A stretch of 64,000 nucleotides of DNA from Nitrospirae bacterium MYbin3 (GTDB lineage: Bacteria; Nitrospirota; Thermodesulfovibrionia; Thermodesulfovibrionales; Dissulfurispiraceae). This document shows, piece after piece, positions 45,148 to 54,535 of the stretch. Position numbers and translations under genes: made by a program. The notes below the pieces were generated by a model that saw nothing but the letters and a program-made list of their open reading frames with translations, did not search any database and was not told the origin of the DNA. The stretch covers positions 21,269 through 85,268 of the forward strand of contig PEAD01000004.1 in assembly GCA_002753335.1 (NCBI GenBank), read 5' to 3'. The stretch's first letter is position 1. Each line of letters begins with the position of its first letter.

Positions 45148-46283
45148 ATTCCGGCTATTTTATCACAATCAGCATTTTTGATTATCTTAGCTGCAGCGCC
45201 GAATATCTCTTCGGCAGAAACGCTTTCTATGCATTCGCGTGTGCCTAAAGCGCAGTGGTAAGGGCTTTTAAAGGAGTGTGAGCAGGGCGCACAGGCAATG
45301 TTTTTTTGTATTATTGCGCAGTTGTCGCCTGTAGGTCTCTGGTCTTCCATGTCAGAGGGTCCCGCAATATCAATAACCGGTATCCCGAGCGCATCGGCCA
45401 TATAAGCGATCCCTGTGTCAACACTTATGAATAAAGAAAGTCTTGCGATGAGTGAGGGCAGTTCTCTCAACTTCAGTTTGCCTACTGCATCGGTTACCAT
45501 ATTTTTTCTTATTATCGAGGCGATAATTGCATCTGCTGTCTGTTTTTCATCGAAGGCGCCGACCAGAACTATATTAGCATTCATCTTGTCGAGCAGTATA
45601 TTTACAACCTCTGCAAACTTCCCGGCTCCGAGCTCTTTAAGCTTATTGCCGCTGCTAACTCCAATTCCTATTAGAGGTTTATTAATATTTTGCAAGATTT
45701 CTGATGCCTTGGATGCTGCATCGTTGTTTATAAAAATATCTTTTTTAGTATCTATGCTTTCGATTCCAATTTTTTTAAGCATTCTCAAATATGTTTCTGA
45801 TGTTAGTCTGCCCTGTATGTGTTTTTCTGTTCCGCTGAAAAGATATGATGCGATTTGGAAGGTAAGTCCGCAGAAATTCGGGAATATGGTCAGGCGCACC
45901 GGCACAAGCCCCCAAAAAAGTGCGAGGCTAAAAAGAGTATTCGGATTAAGGCAGACGGCCGCATCATAGTGTCCCTCGCGTATCAAGGCCGCAAGTTTCA
46001 GTTTGCCCCCAAGTCCGGAATATTCTTCAGTTTTAATCGAAACTATTTCATCAACATTAGGGTTGTCCGAAATAATTTCGATGGTTGATGGAGCTGCAAA
46101 AACGGTCAAATGCGCTGTAGGATATTTTCTCTTTATCTCCCTGAACACCGGCGTGGAACATATCATATCTCCGATTTTTGCGGTCTGTATCACCAAAATT
46201 TTATTCAGGCCATGCCGTTTTCTTATGGAAAGGATCAGATTGATAAACGGCAATGCTATATAGGCAAGAAAGATATTTATCAA
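45120..46283 (-). CDS. Family 9 glycosyltransferase (heptosyltransferase type), second copy
   Basis: A 387-residue GT9. After a short hydrophobic N-terminal helix comes NKILVIQTAKIGDMICSTPV, and later ISVDTGIAYMADALGIPV with IAGPSDMEDQRP. A cysteine-containing stretch CAPCSHSFKSPYHC near residue 340 is common in this family. Probably extends the LPS core. Overlaps the GT4 gene upstream by 4 bases. Confidence 0.9.
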   Translation of the reverse strand: MINIFLAYIALPFINLILSIRKRHGLNKILVIQTAKIGDMICSTPVFREIKRKYPTAHLTVFAAPSTIEIISDNPNVDEIVSIKTEEYSGLGGKLKLAALIREGHYDAAVCLNPNTLFSLALFWGLVPVRLTIFPNFCGLTFQIASYLFSGTEKHIQGRLTSETYLRMLKKIGIESIDTKKDIFINNDAASKASEILQNINKPLIGIGVSSGNKLKELGAGKFAEVVNILLDKMNANIVLVGAFDEKQTADAIIASIIRKNMVTDAVGKLKLRELPSLIARLSLFISVDTGIAYMADALGIPVIDIAGPSDMEDQRPTGDNCAIIQKNIACAPCSHSFKSPYHCALGTRECIESVSAEEIFGAAAKIIKNADCDKIAGICANLNHTR

Positions 46284-47485
46284 TGCCCCAACACCTCAGA
46301 AAAGACTTCTTCTACGCCTGATATATATTTTCCGGCCGAGAATTCTTCTATTGCCCTTTTTTTCGCTTTCTGTCCCATGCTTTTCCGAAGGTGGCTGTCA
46401 TTTGCAAGCTTCAGAATTGCCGCAGCTATCGCAGCAGGCTGAGATACAGGTACGAGATATCCAGTTTCGTCGTTTTGAATAACCTCGGAGGTGCCTGTTA
46501 CACGGGTAGCCACTACCGGCTTTTCCATAAGCATGGCTTCAAGTATGCTTCTCGGCAGGCCTTCCTGTTCGGAGGTCAGCACAAAAATATCCATGACGTT
46601 TGTATATGAAACGGCATCGTTTTGAAATCCGGCAAATATTATTCTGTCCGAAAGGTTTTTTGCTTGCATAAGTTCTTCAAGTTTCTTTCTTTCAGGCCCG
46701 TCGCCAACGATAACACATTTTATAGGCAGGGATGAGTCGTGTGCAATTATGGACATAGCTTTTATAAGGTCTTCCACCCTCTTGAGCCTGATAAGCGAGC
46801 AGACGGTCCCGATTAGAATCTCATCTGTCGTGATTTTCAGCTCATCCCTGATTCTTTCGGGCGCTGTCTGAGGTTTCGTTTCGGCATCTATTCCATTGTA
46901 AACAACCGTGCATTTTGATGCATCCACGCCTTGGCTGACAAGGCTTTCTTTTATGCCTGTAGAAACGCAGATGATTTTTTTTACGACTCTATTTGCAAGA
47001 GCAGTTTCTGCAGAATTCAGTTTGGGTTCTTTTCTGCAGTGCTGCACAGCCGGAATGCCGGTCTTGTCCGACGCTATAATACCCTCAAAATTAGAGGAAA
47101 GCTGATTATTCATATAGAGCAAATCCGCATTCATGTTTTTCAAGAGCACCGATATTCTGTTTGCGTCTTCTTTGATTCTGAATCGGTAGTCAATAAGGAA
47201 CACCAGTTTGCGCAGCATCCCTTTGTTCCAGAAAAAAGTGGCTCGCAATAGCTCCTTGAGTATTTTAGCCGCAGCAGGCTGTTTGTATTGCGGCATAAGC
47301 ATTACATCAACTCCGAGTTTTTTGAGCTCTGTTTCGATGTCTATGCCACCGCTTTTTTTGTAGTTATGGTAAAAGAGGGCTGTAAAATGGTATCTGCTTT
47401 TATCGATTCTTTTGAGAAGCTCGATCAGGCTGTTGGTACCGCCTCCCCACTCCTTGCCGGTATCGAGGATCAGTATTTCTTTCAT
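46280..47485 (-). CDS. Family 4 glycosyltransferase
   Basis: A 401-residue GT-B enzyme with GKEWGGGTNSLIELL near the N-terminus, VYNGIDAETK, IGTVCSLIRLKRVEDLI and the retaining-enzyme motif SEQEGLPRSILEAM (ExxxxxxxE). Part of the presumed LPS core block with two GT9s. The stop is followed directly by the GT9 start. Confidence 0.9.
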   Translation of the reverse strand: MKEILILDTGKEWGGGTNSLIELLKRIDKSRYHFTALFYHNYKKSGGIDIETELKKLGVDVMLMPQYKQPAAAKILKELLRATFFWNKGMLRKLVFLIDYRFRIKEDANRISVLLKNMNADLLYMNNQLSSNFEGIIASDKTGIPAVQHCRKEPKLNSAETALANRVVKKIICVSTGIKESLVSQGVDASKCTVVYNGIDAETKPQTAPERIRDELKITTDEILIGTVCSLIRLKRVEDLIKAMSIIAHDSSLPIKCVIVGDGPERKKLEELMQAKNLSDRIIFAGFQNDAVSYTNVMDIFVLTSEQEGLPRSILEAMLMEKPVVATRVTGTSEVIQNDETGYLVPVSQPAAIAAAILKLANDSHLRKSMGQKAKKRAIEEFSAGKYISGVEEVFSEVLGH

Positions 47486-47519
47486 CGAAGCTTTTTAGCG
47501 TGTTGTCTAAATAGAGCCT

Positions 47520-47900
47520 CTACCACGGGTTCTCGATATCCTTGGCTTCGAATTTATGATTTCTGGTAACCCAGCAGGTTTCTAAGCCCTCTTTGCGTTT
47601 CTTTAGACCCATGAAGTCGCCTTTGAAAAAACGATAGAGCAGCGCAATAGGCGTCAATATGAGAAAAAATACGAGGGAAAGTATGATACGGCTGTTGAAG
47701 CTTCCCACAACTTCTGCAAACTTCAGCCAAGCATTCGAAATTTTATTCGAAAGTGCCTTGAAGAACAGGCCTATAACCAAGAGGCACAAGGCTGCATAGA
47801 TAAATAAGTTGCTTTTAAAAAGCAGCGCCGCTACTAGCGAGGCGGCTGCCAGAACAGCAAGCGTCTCCAAATTTTTATTGCCGGTTTTGTCTTTTCGCAT
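47520..47900 (-). CDS. SxtJ-like small membrane protein
   Basis: I start it at ATG 47900 (MRKDKTGNK). A longer frame reading to 48032 overlaps the DUF5989-like gene in another phase and is rejected. The 126-residue product has two or three hydrophobic segments, a Phe-Arg-containing RFFKGDFMGLKKR and the ending TCWVTRNHKFEAKDIENPW, which fits the SxtJ family often found beside NodU-type carbamoyltransferases. Function unknown; presumably part of a membrane-bound carbamoylation unit. Confidence 0.72.
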   Translation of the reverse strand: MRKDKTGNKNLETLAVLAAASLVAALLFKSNLFIYAALCLLVIGLFFKALSNKISNAWLKFAEVVGSFNSRIILSLVFFLILTPIALLYRFFKGDFMGLKKRKEGLETCWVTRNHKFEAKDIENPW

Positions 47901-47902
47901 TT

Positions 47903-48052
47903 TTAAAATATGGTGTATATGAACGGAGCTATCGCTGAGCCGCTCGACATAACTATAATTATTCCGAACAGCAACAGCACTATAATCATCGGCAGAAGCC
48001 ACCATTTTTTGCGCTCTTTTAAAAAGCCCCACAAATCTTTTATTAAAGACAT
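47903..48052 (-). CDS. DUF5989-like 49-residue membrane protein
   Basis: A very short gene read from 48052 down to the stop at 47903-47905, two bases before the SxtJ-like start. The product begins MSLIKDLWGFLKERKKWW, continues as one hydrophobic helix (LLPMIIVLLLFGIIIVM) and ends SGSAIAPFIYTIF. This N-terminal amphipathic part, single helix and APFIYT ending match the DUF5989 proteins encoded between carbamoyltransferase and SxtJ genes. GGGGG lies about 7-12 bases before the start. Confidence 0.8.
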   Translation of the reverse strand: MSLIKDLWGFLKERKKWWLLPMIIVLLLFGIIIVMSSGSAIAPFIYTIF

Positions 48053-48068
48053 CTTCTCGACCCCCTTG

Positions 48069-49169
48069 TTATATCCAACCCTTGGATTCTAAATATTTCT
48101 TCAATTCCTGCGCCACAAACCTGTTGCCGGACGCTGACATGTGCCAGACAAACAGCTTGCTGTATTGGTCCGGATCGGTTGTTTTCATTTTTGCAAGCGC
48201 AGGAAGCAGGTCTAATGTTTCGACATTTGCATCAGAGGCGCATTTGATCAGCCGTGCCGACTTGTCAATATTCTTCTGAGGGGTTTTTGCCTGATACTGC
48301 GCAAGCACAAGTGTTTTTACACCTGTTCTAATTGAAAATTCCTTTAATCTGTTCATCAGAAGGCAGGCCACTTTTTCGGGGTCTTCTCCGGTTTTTTTCC
48401 AGTATTGGGTTGTCCCATAATACCAGATGGTCGGCGCATTTTTGGACATCACGCGATGCGCAAAAAAACTGTATCCGAAGATATTTCTCAGTGAGTCGAA
48501 GATTGGATGCGGATTTGTGACGGCCAAGTCTGTTATATGCGAAGTATTCAATATGAGTTTGTCATCTTTGATTCTGAAATAAGGCTTTGGCGTGTTGGTT
48601 CGGTTTTCGAGCTCACACCTGCCTATGCCATCAGCAAAGAAGCTTACAATTAAGATGTCCGGTTTGTATTTTTCATAGAGCATCTCGGCCCTTACGATCA
48701 TCTGGTCCAGCCCATATCCAAAAACCCCGCCGTTTAAGGTTTTTGTCTTTGTCATGGATTCGAGATATGCAGGCCATGTTTCGTTGTTTTCAACCTCATC
48801 CCCGAAGGTGAACGAATCACCCACAGCCAAGATGAGAGGCGCTTTGTTTTTGAGCGGAACATTATTGCCGTTGCTTCTTATCCCGTCTTCGATTATTGTC
48901 ACTTTTTTGTTCCAGATATTTTCTGAGCTGTCAAAACCCGGTTTAGGAATGTAGCCGAGTTGTCTGTCAAATTGTGCAGGATAGGATGATTTGAGCAGCG
49001 ACGAATCTCTTTTTATGTAAAACTGCAGGGTGAACTCTTTGTGATAGAGCCGCATTATTATTTCGGTCAGAAAGAATCCGGCTATTATAAAAATCAGGAT
49101 CAAAAAGGTGGTGGTTTTTTTAGGATTCTGCTCGAACCATGTTTTTTTTGTTTCAGGGATTTCAGTCAA
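48069..49169 (-). CDS. SGNH-hydrolase-like membrane-anchored protein
   Basis: I start it at TTG 49169, which has GGAG about 8 bases upstream and overlaps the carbamoyltransferase stop (TTGACTGA); the longer frame up to 49250 lies inside that gene. The 366-residue protein has one N-terminal membrane helix (about residues 20-40). LAVGDSFTFGDEV is the block I nucleophile Ser motif, and near the C-terminus is KLFVWHMSASGNRFVA, where the Asp-x-x-His pair is partly altered to WHMS. Probably a periplasmic esterase or acyltransferase acting with the carbamoyltransferase cassette. Confidence 0.78.
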   Translation of the reverse strand: MTEIPETKKTWFEQNPKKTTTFLILIFIIAGFFLTEIIMRLYHKEFTLQFYIKRDSSLLKSSYPAQFDRQLGYIPKPGFDSSENIWNKKVTIIEDGIRSNGNNVPLKNKAPLILAVGDSFTFGDEVENNETWPAYLESMTKTKTLNGGVFGYGLDQMIVRAEMLYEKYKPDILIVSFFADGIGRCELENRTNTPKPYFRIKDDKLILNTSHITDLAVTNPHPIFDSLRNIFGYSFFAHRVMSKNAPTIWYYGTTQYWKKTGEDPEKVACLLMNRLKEFSIRTGVKTLVLAQYQAKTPQKNIDKSARLIKCASDANVETLDLLPALAKMKTTDPDQYSKLFVWHMSASGNRFVAQELKKYLESKGWI

Positions 49170-51024
49170 GCTGGTACTCCTCCCGCCAGTCTCTCTCTTC
49201 TGCCCATGCCGCCTGATGTTTTTTCTCGAATATGTTGTTGCCCAGAACAAGATAATCCATTTCGGTTCTCATAAAGCATTTGTAGGCATCTTCGGGGGTG
49301 CAGACTATAGGCTCTCCGCGAACATTGAAGCTTGTGTTTACCAAAAGGGCATAGCCTGTCCTCTCTTTGAATTTATCTATCAATGCCCAGTAGCGGGGAT
49401 TGGTTTCCTTGTGCACTGTCTGCACCCTTGCCGAGTAATCAATGTGCGTTACGGATGGGATTTCTGAACGTATGTGATAAAGCATCTCTTTCAATGTCAG
49501 AGAATGGTAATTCGGCGGAAGCGGTTTTCTTATGCTGTCTTTCACCGGCGCCACCAAAAGCATGTAGGGCGAGTCGGTCGCCAATTTGAAATATTTTTGC
49601 GACTCCTCTGCCTGCACAGAAGGTGCAAAGGGGCGGAAGCCCTCCCTGAATTTTATCTTGAGGTTCAGCTTTTTCTGCATTTCGCTGTTTCTGGCGTCAG
49701 CCAGAATGCTTCTGTTTCCGAGTGCGCGCGGACCAAATTCCATACGACCCTGAAACCATCCAACCACATTCCCATCGGCAAGTATTCCAGCTGTTTTTTC
49801 GAATAGTTCGTTTGAATCGGCATAATGCGTATAGACTGCTTTGTATTTTTTTGCAGTTTTCTGAATTTCGATATCCGAATATTCTGGACCGAGATAGGAG
49901 CCTTTCATCATATCCGCTTTTTCTGTGGCGGTACGGGCGTTGTTGAAGTAAGTGTGATAGGCGCAGTAGGCGGCTCCCAACGCGCCCCCGGCATCTCCTG
50001 CAGCCGGTTGGATCCATATCTCGTCGAAAATGCCCTTTAATAACAACTTGCCGTTTGCAACACAGTTTAAAGCAACGCCTCCTGCAAGACAGATGCGCTT
50101 TGATCCGGTAATCTTGCGGGCTTCGGCAGCCATTTTTAAAACTATCTCTTCTGTTATTTTTTGTATTGCAACTGCGAGGTCGCAATGCTCGGGCAGAAGT
50201 TCAGCCTCAGGCGAACGCCTAGTCATTCCGAAGAGTCCGGACCACTTTTCATCGCTGGTCATTTTTAGTCCAGTCGCATAATCGAAATAATCCTGATCGA
50301 GCCATATTGAACCGTCATCCTTTATATCGACAAGATGGGTTTTGATAATTTCGATATAGCGTGCGGTTCTTTCTGAATCTGCATTTCCATAAGGCGCAAG
50401 CCCCATGAGTTTGTATTCGCCCGAATTTACCTTGAAGCCCAAATAGTATGTAAAGGCAGAATATAAAAGCCCCAGAGAGTGCGGGAAGCGCAGTTCCTTT
50501 AGTATTGATATTTTGCTGTCCTGTCCATGGCATATAGAAGCGGTTGCCCATTCTCCAACCCCGTCTATGGTGAGTATTGCCGCTTCATCAAAAGGCGAGG
50601 GGTAAAAGGCGCTTGCTGCGTGGGACAGATGGTGTTCGGGGAAAAGCAGCCTGATTTTGTCTTTGTCAAAATCTTCGATTTCTGCCAACCCGTCTAGAAT
50701 CATTTTTTTCAGCATCAATTTTTCTTTTATCCATACAGGCATAGCTGCTGTGAAGGATTTGAGGCCTGCAGGCGCAAAGGCATAATATGTTTCTAGCAGT
50801 CTTTCGAATTTAATAAAAGGCTTATCGTAAAAGGCCACGGCCGATAGCTCTTCTATCTGCACCCCGGCTTCATCAAGGCAGAACCTGATAGCGTTTGCAG
50901 GGAATGAAGCATCATGTTTTTTGCGCGTAAAACGCTCTTCCTGAGCAGCTGCAACGATTTGTCCGTTGTGCAGCAGCGCTGCAGCCGAATCATGATAGAA
51001 TGCGGCCAGCCCCAAAATATACAC
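49162..51024 (-). CDS. NodU/CmcH-type carbamoyltransferase
   Basis: A 620-residue enzyme from GTG 51024. The N-terminal Kae1-like ATPase domain has LGLAAFYHDSAAALL, FPEHHLSHAASAFY and LTIDGVGEW. The C-terminal YrdC-like domain ends with the family signature MEFGPRALGNRSILADAR. It transfers carbamoyl from carbamoyl phosphate to a sugar hydroxyl. With the three genes after it, it forms a cassette seen in many surface-glycan and natural-product loci. A -10-like box lies in the divergent gap upstream. Confidence 0.93.
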   Translation of the reverse strand: MYILGLAAFYHDSAAALLHNGQIVAAAQEERFTRKKHDASFPANAIRFCLDEAGVQIEELSAVAFYDKPFIKFERLLETYYAFAPAGLKSFTAAMPVWIKEKLMLKKMILDGLAEIEDFDKDKIRLLFPEHHLSHAASAFYPSPFDEAAILTIDGVGEWATASICHGQDSKISILKELRFPHSLGLLYSAFTYYLGFKVNSGEYKLMGLAPYGNADSERTARYIEIIKTHLVDIKDDGSIWLDQDYFDYATGLKMTSDEKWSGLFGMTRRSPEAELLPEHCDLAVAIQKITEEIVLKMAAEARKITGSKRICLAGGVALNCVANGKLLLKGIFDEIWIQPAAGDAGGALGAAYCAYHTYFNNARTATEKADMMKGSYLGPEYSDIEIQKTAKKYKAVYTHYADSNELFEKTAGILADGNVVGWFQGRMEFGPRALGNRSILADARNSEMQKKLNLKIKFREGFRPFAPSVQAEESQKYFKLATDSPYMLLVAPVKDSIRKPLPPNYHSLTLKEMLYHIRSEIPSVTHIDYSARVQTVHKETNPRYWALIDKFKERTGYALLVNTSFNVRGEPIVCTPEDAYKCFMRTEMDYLVLGNNIFEKKHQAAWAEERDWREEYQLD

Positions 51025-51063
51025 AGATATTCACCTATGGTTTTATAAAATTTACAACTGATT

Positions 51064-51069
51064 ATTATA
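51064..51069 (-). promoter_or_regulatory. Possible -10 box for the carbamoyltransferase operon
   Basis: On the - strand this reads TATAAT, 39 bases before the GTG start of the carbamoyltransferase gene, in the 95-base AT-rich gap between divergent genes. The best -35-like hexamer upstream (CTGTCA) is 19 bases away, so the match is incomplete. It is the only obvious place for a promoter of the - strand run 42-51 kb. Confidence 0.35.
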
Positions 51070-51119
51070 AAATACGAATATATGAATTTGACAGAGCAAG
51101 AAGAGGGGAACCTCGCAGC

Positions 51120-52085
51120 ATGAAAGAATGTCGAGTTTGCGGCAACATCCGGAACAACCAAACTCATATCGCTTGTGAGATGATGTTTGGTTCTAGAGAT
51201 GAATTTAATTATATAGAATGCGCTGTTTGCGGCTGCCTGCAGCTTGATAATATCCCGAGTGATATTTCAGGGTATTATCCGTCGGACTATTATTCTTTGC
51301 AGCCGGCTTTTGAAAAGAAGTCCAATAAGCTGGCCGGATATTTTAAACGCAGATACGCCGCGCATATTCTCGGCGACGAGAATCTTATAGGAAAAATTTA
51401 TCTAAAGGCACATGGTATAGAAAGGCATTTTGAATGGCTTAGTCGTGCTGGCGCAGGATTAAATAGCGGTATTCTTGAGGTTGGGTGCGGCGCCGGGAAA
51501 ATGCTTTTGAAGCTTTCGGTATTTGGTTTTAAGAATCTTACAGGCATAGACCCTTTTATCGTTTCGGATATATATTATCGCAACGGTGTGAAGGTATTGA
51601 AGCGGACATTGAGTGAAGCTGACGGTCTTTTTTCTTTTGTGATGCTGCATCATGCTTTTGAACATATCCTCGACCCGCTTGACGCATTAAAACAGCTAAA
51701 CAGGCTTATGCTGCCGGACGGTGTTGCGCTTATCCGTATTCCTGTTGCTGATTCTTACTCTTGGGAACATTATGGCATCGACTGGGTTCAGCTTGATGCG
51801 CCGCGCCACACGTTTATCCATACGCGCAAAAGCATGGAAATCCTTGCGGATAAGGCCGGATTTAAGATCATGGATGTTCTCTGCGACTCAACCGCATTTC
51901 AATTTTATGGAAGCGAGCAGTACATAAACAACATACCTTTGCGGGATCCTCGCTCGTACTCCGTAAGCGCCGAAAATTCTATATTTACGAAAGAGCAGAT
52001 TAAACGGTTCGAAGAGAAGGCAAAAAAACTGAACTCCGAAGACCGGGGCGATCAGGCCTGCTTTTATTTAAGGAAGGTTACATAG
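51120..52085 (+). CDS. Zinc-ribbon class I SAM-dependent methyltransferase
   Basis: I choose ATG 51120 (MKECRVCGN), with AGAGGGGA about 10 bases upstream. A frame open back to 51000 covers the intergenic gap and is rejected. The 321-residue protein has a zinc ribbon (C4, C7, C34, C37), then ILEVGCGAGKMLLKL for SAM and FVMLHHAFEHILDPL after it. Same layout as the methyltransferase at 17238. Its 3' end overlaps the convergent CgeB-like gene by 18 bases. Confidence 0.83.
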   Translation: MKECRVCGNIRNNQTHIACEMMFGSRDEFNYIECAVCGCLQLDNIPSDISGYYPSDYYSLQPAFEKKSNKLAGYFKRRYAAHILGDENLIGKIYLKAHGIERHFEWLSRAGAGLNSGILEVGCGAGKMLLKLSVFGFKNLTGIDPFIVSDIYYRNGVKVLKRTLSEADGLFSFVMLHHAFEHILDPLDALKQLNRLMLPDGVALIRIPVADSYSWEHYGIDWVQLDAPRHTFIHTRKSMEILADKAGFKIMDVLCDSTAFQFYGSEQYINNIPLRDPRSYSVSAENSIFTKEQIKRFEEKAKKLNSEDRGDQACFYLRKVT

Positions 52086-53126
52086 GTTTGAATAAGACGT
52101 GATAATATTTTCGACAACATTATCGTAAGTGTGATGTGTTACTACCTGATTGTAAGCATTTAGTGCGATTTCTTTTCTTTCGGCCTCATTCGAAAGATAA
52201 TATGAGAGTTTGTTCCTGAAATCTTCTAAGTCTTTATAAACTCCGATATGTGTATTTTGGGGCAGTATTTTTTCGATATCTCCTGATTCGTCCGAAAGCA
52301 GAAAGGCTCCGCAGGCTGGAGCTTCAAACACCCTAAGCGTCATGCCTCCACGCGTTGAGCCATCTCCCCAGTTGGTGCTGTTTAAAACAATTTTGCTCCG
52401 GTTGTACAGCTTTACCAGCTCTTCACTTTCGATGAAATCGGCCTTTATCGAATTGAGCATTTTAGGATTGCCAGAGTTGTTTTTGCGCCAGCGCGGGCCG
52501 TAGATCGCTACTTTTTCGGTGAGCGAGACTGCCTGCTCAATAATCCTCTGCCGTTTATCGCTCCAACCACCCACAAAGCAGCAGTCATAAACAGGCTTGA
52601 TATCATCAATCGGCCGGAACAGCGATGAGTCAACAGCCTGATACATAAGGCTTGTATTTTTATGTCCATGCGCTATTGCGGTGTCAACACTGTTGGAGCT
52701 TATCGCGAAAAAATGGTCGTAAAAGGCAATCTCGTCGAGAACCGAGTCGAACTTGTCCTCTTTTTCTATCCACCAGCCCATCACCTTTGTTTTGCGTCTT
52801 ATGTTCTTAATAGATTGCTCTGTAATCCTCCATCCTCGAATGAGTAAAAACAGGTCGGGTTTAAAAGAATCCACAAGATTTTCTATTAGCTCACTTCTGT
52901 AACGGAGATGGGAAAGAGGATGATTATCAAACGCGCTCTTGCCCTTGGCCAAAAGTTTAAGGTTCCACAACTGCTTGTCCACATTATGGATTATGAATCT
53001 GTCGAACCAGTGGTTCGTCTCCATAACAAAAGTTTTCACCTCAATTCCTCTTTTCTCGAACGCTATTTTCAGGTAGTCCATGAGCGGCGGGAATTGGTGA
53101 TATGCGATGAGGACTCGCTTAAGCAT
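52068..53126 (-). CDS. CgeB-like glycosyltransferase
   Basis: A 352-residue GT-B-like protein: KPDLFLLIRGWRITE, MGWWIEKEDKFDSV, YDCCFVGGWSDKRQ, IVLNSTNWGDGSTRGGMTLR and a late FEAPACGAFLLSDESGDI. This is the pattern of the CgeB/DUF3880-type transferases used in spore coat, flagellar and surface glycans. It is convergent with the methyltransferase and divergent from dcd. Donor and acceptor unknown. Confidence 0.8.
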   Translation of the reverse strand: MLKRVLIAYHQFPPLMDYLKIAFEKRGIEVKTFVMETNHWFDRFIIHNVDKQLWNLKLLAKGKSAFDNHPLSHLRYRSELIENLVDSFKPDLFLLIRGWRITEQSIKNIRRKTKVMGWWIEKEDKFDSVLDEIAFYDHFFAISSNSVDTAIAHGHKNTSLMYQAVDSSLFRPIDDIKPVYDCCFVGGWSDKRQRIIEQAVSLTEKVAIYGPRWRKNNSGNPKMLNSIKADFIESEELVKLYNRSKIVLNSTNWGDGSTRGGMTLRVFEAPACGAFLLSDESGDIEKILPQNTHIGVYKDLEDFRNKLSYYLSNEAERKEIALNAYNQVVTHHTYDNVVENIITSYSNLCNLP

Positions 53127-53155
53127 TGCATATTATAACAGCACAGTTTCTATCC

Positions 53156-53185
53156 TTGCCTGCAAACCTTTATCTATGCTATTTT
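53156..53185 (+). promoter_or_regulatory. Possible sigma70-type promoter for dcd
   Basis: TTGCCT at 53156-53161 and TATTTT at 53180-53185 with an 18-base spacer. TGC just before the second box resembles an extended -10 element. It lies in the 93-base gap before dcd, which starts 35 bases downstream. Two mismatches in each hexamer keep this tentative. Confidence 0.35.
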
Positions 53186-53219
53186 ACAGGCACTCAGAAC
53201 AAGGGAAGGCTCACCAGCT

Positions 53220-53768
53220 ATGGTAAAAAACGATAAATGGATTAGGGAGATGGCGGCCAAAGGCATGATAGAGCCTTTCGGCAATACTCAGAAGCGAGAA
53301 GGAGTCATATCTTTCGGAACAAGCTCTTACGGCTATGATATGCGCATCTGCGATGAGTTCAAGATGTTCACCAGCACCAACTCAACCGTGGTTGACCCCA
53401 AGAATTTCGATTTCAAAAGTTTTGTTGATTTTAAGGGCAGCGTTTGCGTAATCCCTCCTCACTCTTTTGTGCTTGCGCGGTCGCTCGAATATTTCAGGAT
53501 TCCAAGGGATGTGGTGGTAATCTGTTTTGGCAAGTCAACTTATGCCCGCTGCGGCATCGTTGTAAATGTTACTCCGCTTGAGCCTGAATGGGAGGGCTAT
53601 GTAACGATTTCGATTTCGAATACCGGCCCGCTGCCGGCAAAGATTTATGCTGACGAGGGCATTGCGCAGCTTCTTTTTATTCAGGCCGCAGAATTATGCG
53701 AAACCTCCTACAAGGATAAGGCAGGCAAATATCAGGCTCAGAAGGAAATAACTTTACCGAGGATGTGA
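53220..53768 (+). CDS. dcd: dCTP deaminase
   Basis: A 182-residue homotrimeric nucleotide enzyme that converts dCTP to dUTP, or directly to dUMP in bifunctional forms. It has [13 protein letters not shown] and [13 protein letters not shown], then [17 protein letters not shown] with the catalytic Glu, and GIAQLLF. Size and motifs agree with Dcd; sequence reading does not separate mono- from bifunctional forms with certainty. A promoter-like sequence lies upstream and pyrF starts one base after its stop. Confidence 0.92.
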   Translation: MVKNDKWIREMAAKGMIEPFGNTQKREGVISFGTSSYGYDMRICDEFKMFTSTNSTVVDPKNFDFKSFVDFKGSVCVIPPHSFVLARSLEYFRIPRDVVVICFGKSTYARCGIVVNVTPLEPEWEGYVTISISNTGPLPAKIYADEGIAQLLFIQAAELCETSYKDKAGKYQAQKEITLPRM

Positions 53769-53769
53769 T

Positions 53770-54489
53770 ATGGCTTGGAAAGACAAACTCATAATCGCTC
53801 TTGACGTTTCGGACGCTGACAAGGCGCTTGGCATTGTTGATATGCTTTCGGAAAGCTGCGATATCTTCAAGGTTGGGTTTGAGCTTTTCGTAACTACAGG
53901 GCCGTCAATAGTTGATAAAATTCATGCAAAAGGCAAAAGAGTATTTCTAGACCTTAAGTTCCATGACATTCCGAATACCGTCTCTAAAGCGGCTGTTGCG
54001 GCTGCTCGGCTCGGAGTTTATATGTTCAATATGCACACCTCTGGCGGACTTGATATGATGAAGCGCTGCAGGTACGATGTGGCCGGTTTTTGCGAAAAGA
54101 ACGGAGTACAAAAACCGAAGATGATAGGTGTTACGGTGCTTACAAGTCTTGAAAGCGAGATGCTTAAAAATGAGCTTTGCATTCAGCACACTGTTAAAAA
54201 TCAGGTAAAGCATCTTGCGCTGCTGGCACAAAAAGCAGGACTTGACGGGGTTGTTGCATCACCTCAGGAGGTTGCTCTCATAAAGAAAAGCTGCGGCGAT
54301 AATTTTCTTGTTGTCACCCCTGGGATAAGGCCCTCATGGACGCTGCCGGACGACCAGATGCGCACAGCCACACCTCGTGCTGCTTTGCACGATGGTGCAG
54401 ACTACATTGTTATGGGTCGCGGTATACTGAAGCAGGAAGATCCTGTTAAGGCGATAGAACTCATAGCACTCGAAATACTCACCGCCTAA
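53770..54489 (+). CDS. pyrF: Orotidine 5'-phosphate decarboxylase
   Basis: A 239-residue TIM-barrel enzyme catalysing the last step of UMP synthesis. The catalytic DxKxxDI motif is D61-K63-D66 in FLDLKFHDIPNT. LIIALDVSD at the N-terminus binds the substrate phosphate side, and VTPGIRPSW with DYIVMGRGI closes the site. Dcd and PyrF as neighbours form a small pyrimidine operon. Confidence 0.95.
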   Translation: MAWKDKLIIALDVSDADKALGIVDMLSESCDIFKVGFELFVTTGPSIVDKIHAKGKRVFLDLKFHDIPNTVSKAAVAAARLGVYMFNMHTSGGLDMMKRCRYDVAGFCEKNGVQKPKMIGVTVLTSLESEMLKNELCIQHTVKNQVKHLALLAQKAGLDGVVASPQEVALIKKSCGDNFLVVTPGIRPSWTLPDDQMRTATPRAALHDGADYIVMGRGILKQEDPVKAIELIALEILTA

Positions 54490-54535
54490 AAGAAGGCATC
54501 TTATGGATAATTTTTGTTCGTAAGATTCGTTTTGA

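Noticed and set aside
47520..48032. A longer version of the SxtJ-like gene starting at 48032
   Set aside because: Its first 44 codons run out of phase through the DUF5989-like gene, and the family start fits ATG 47900 instead.
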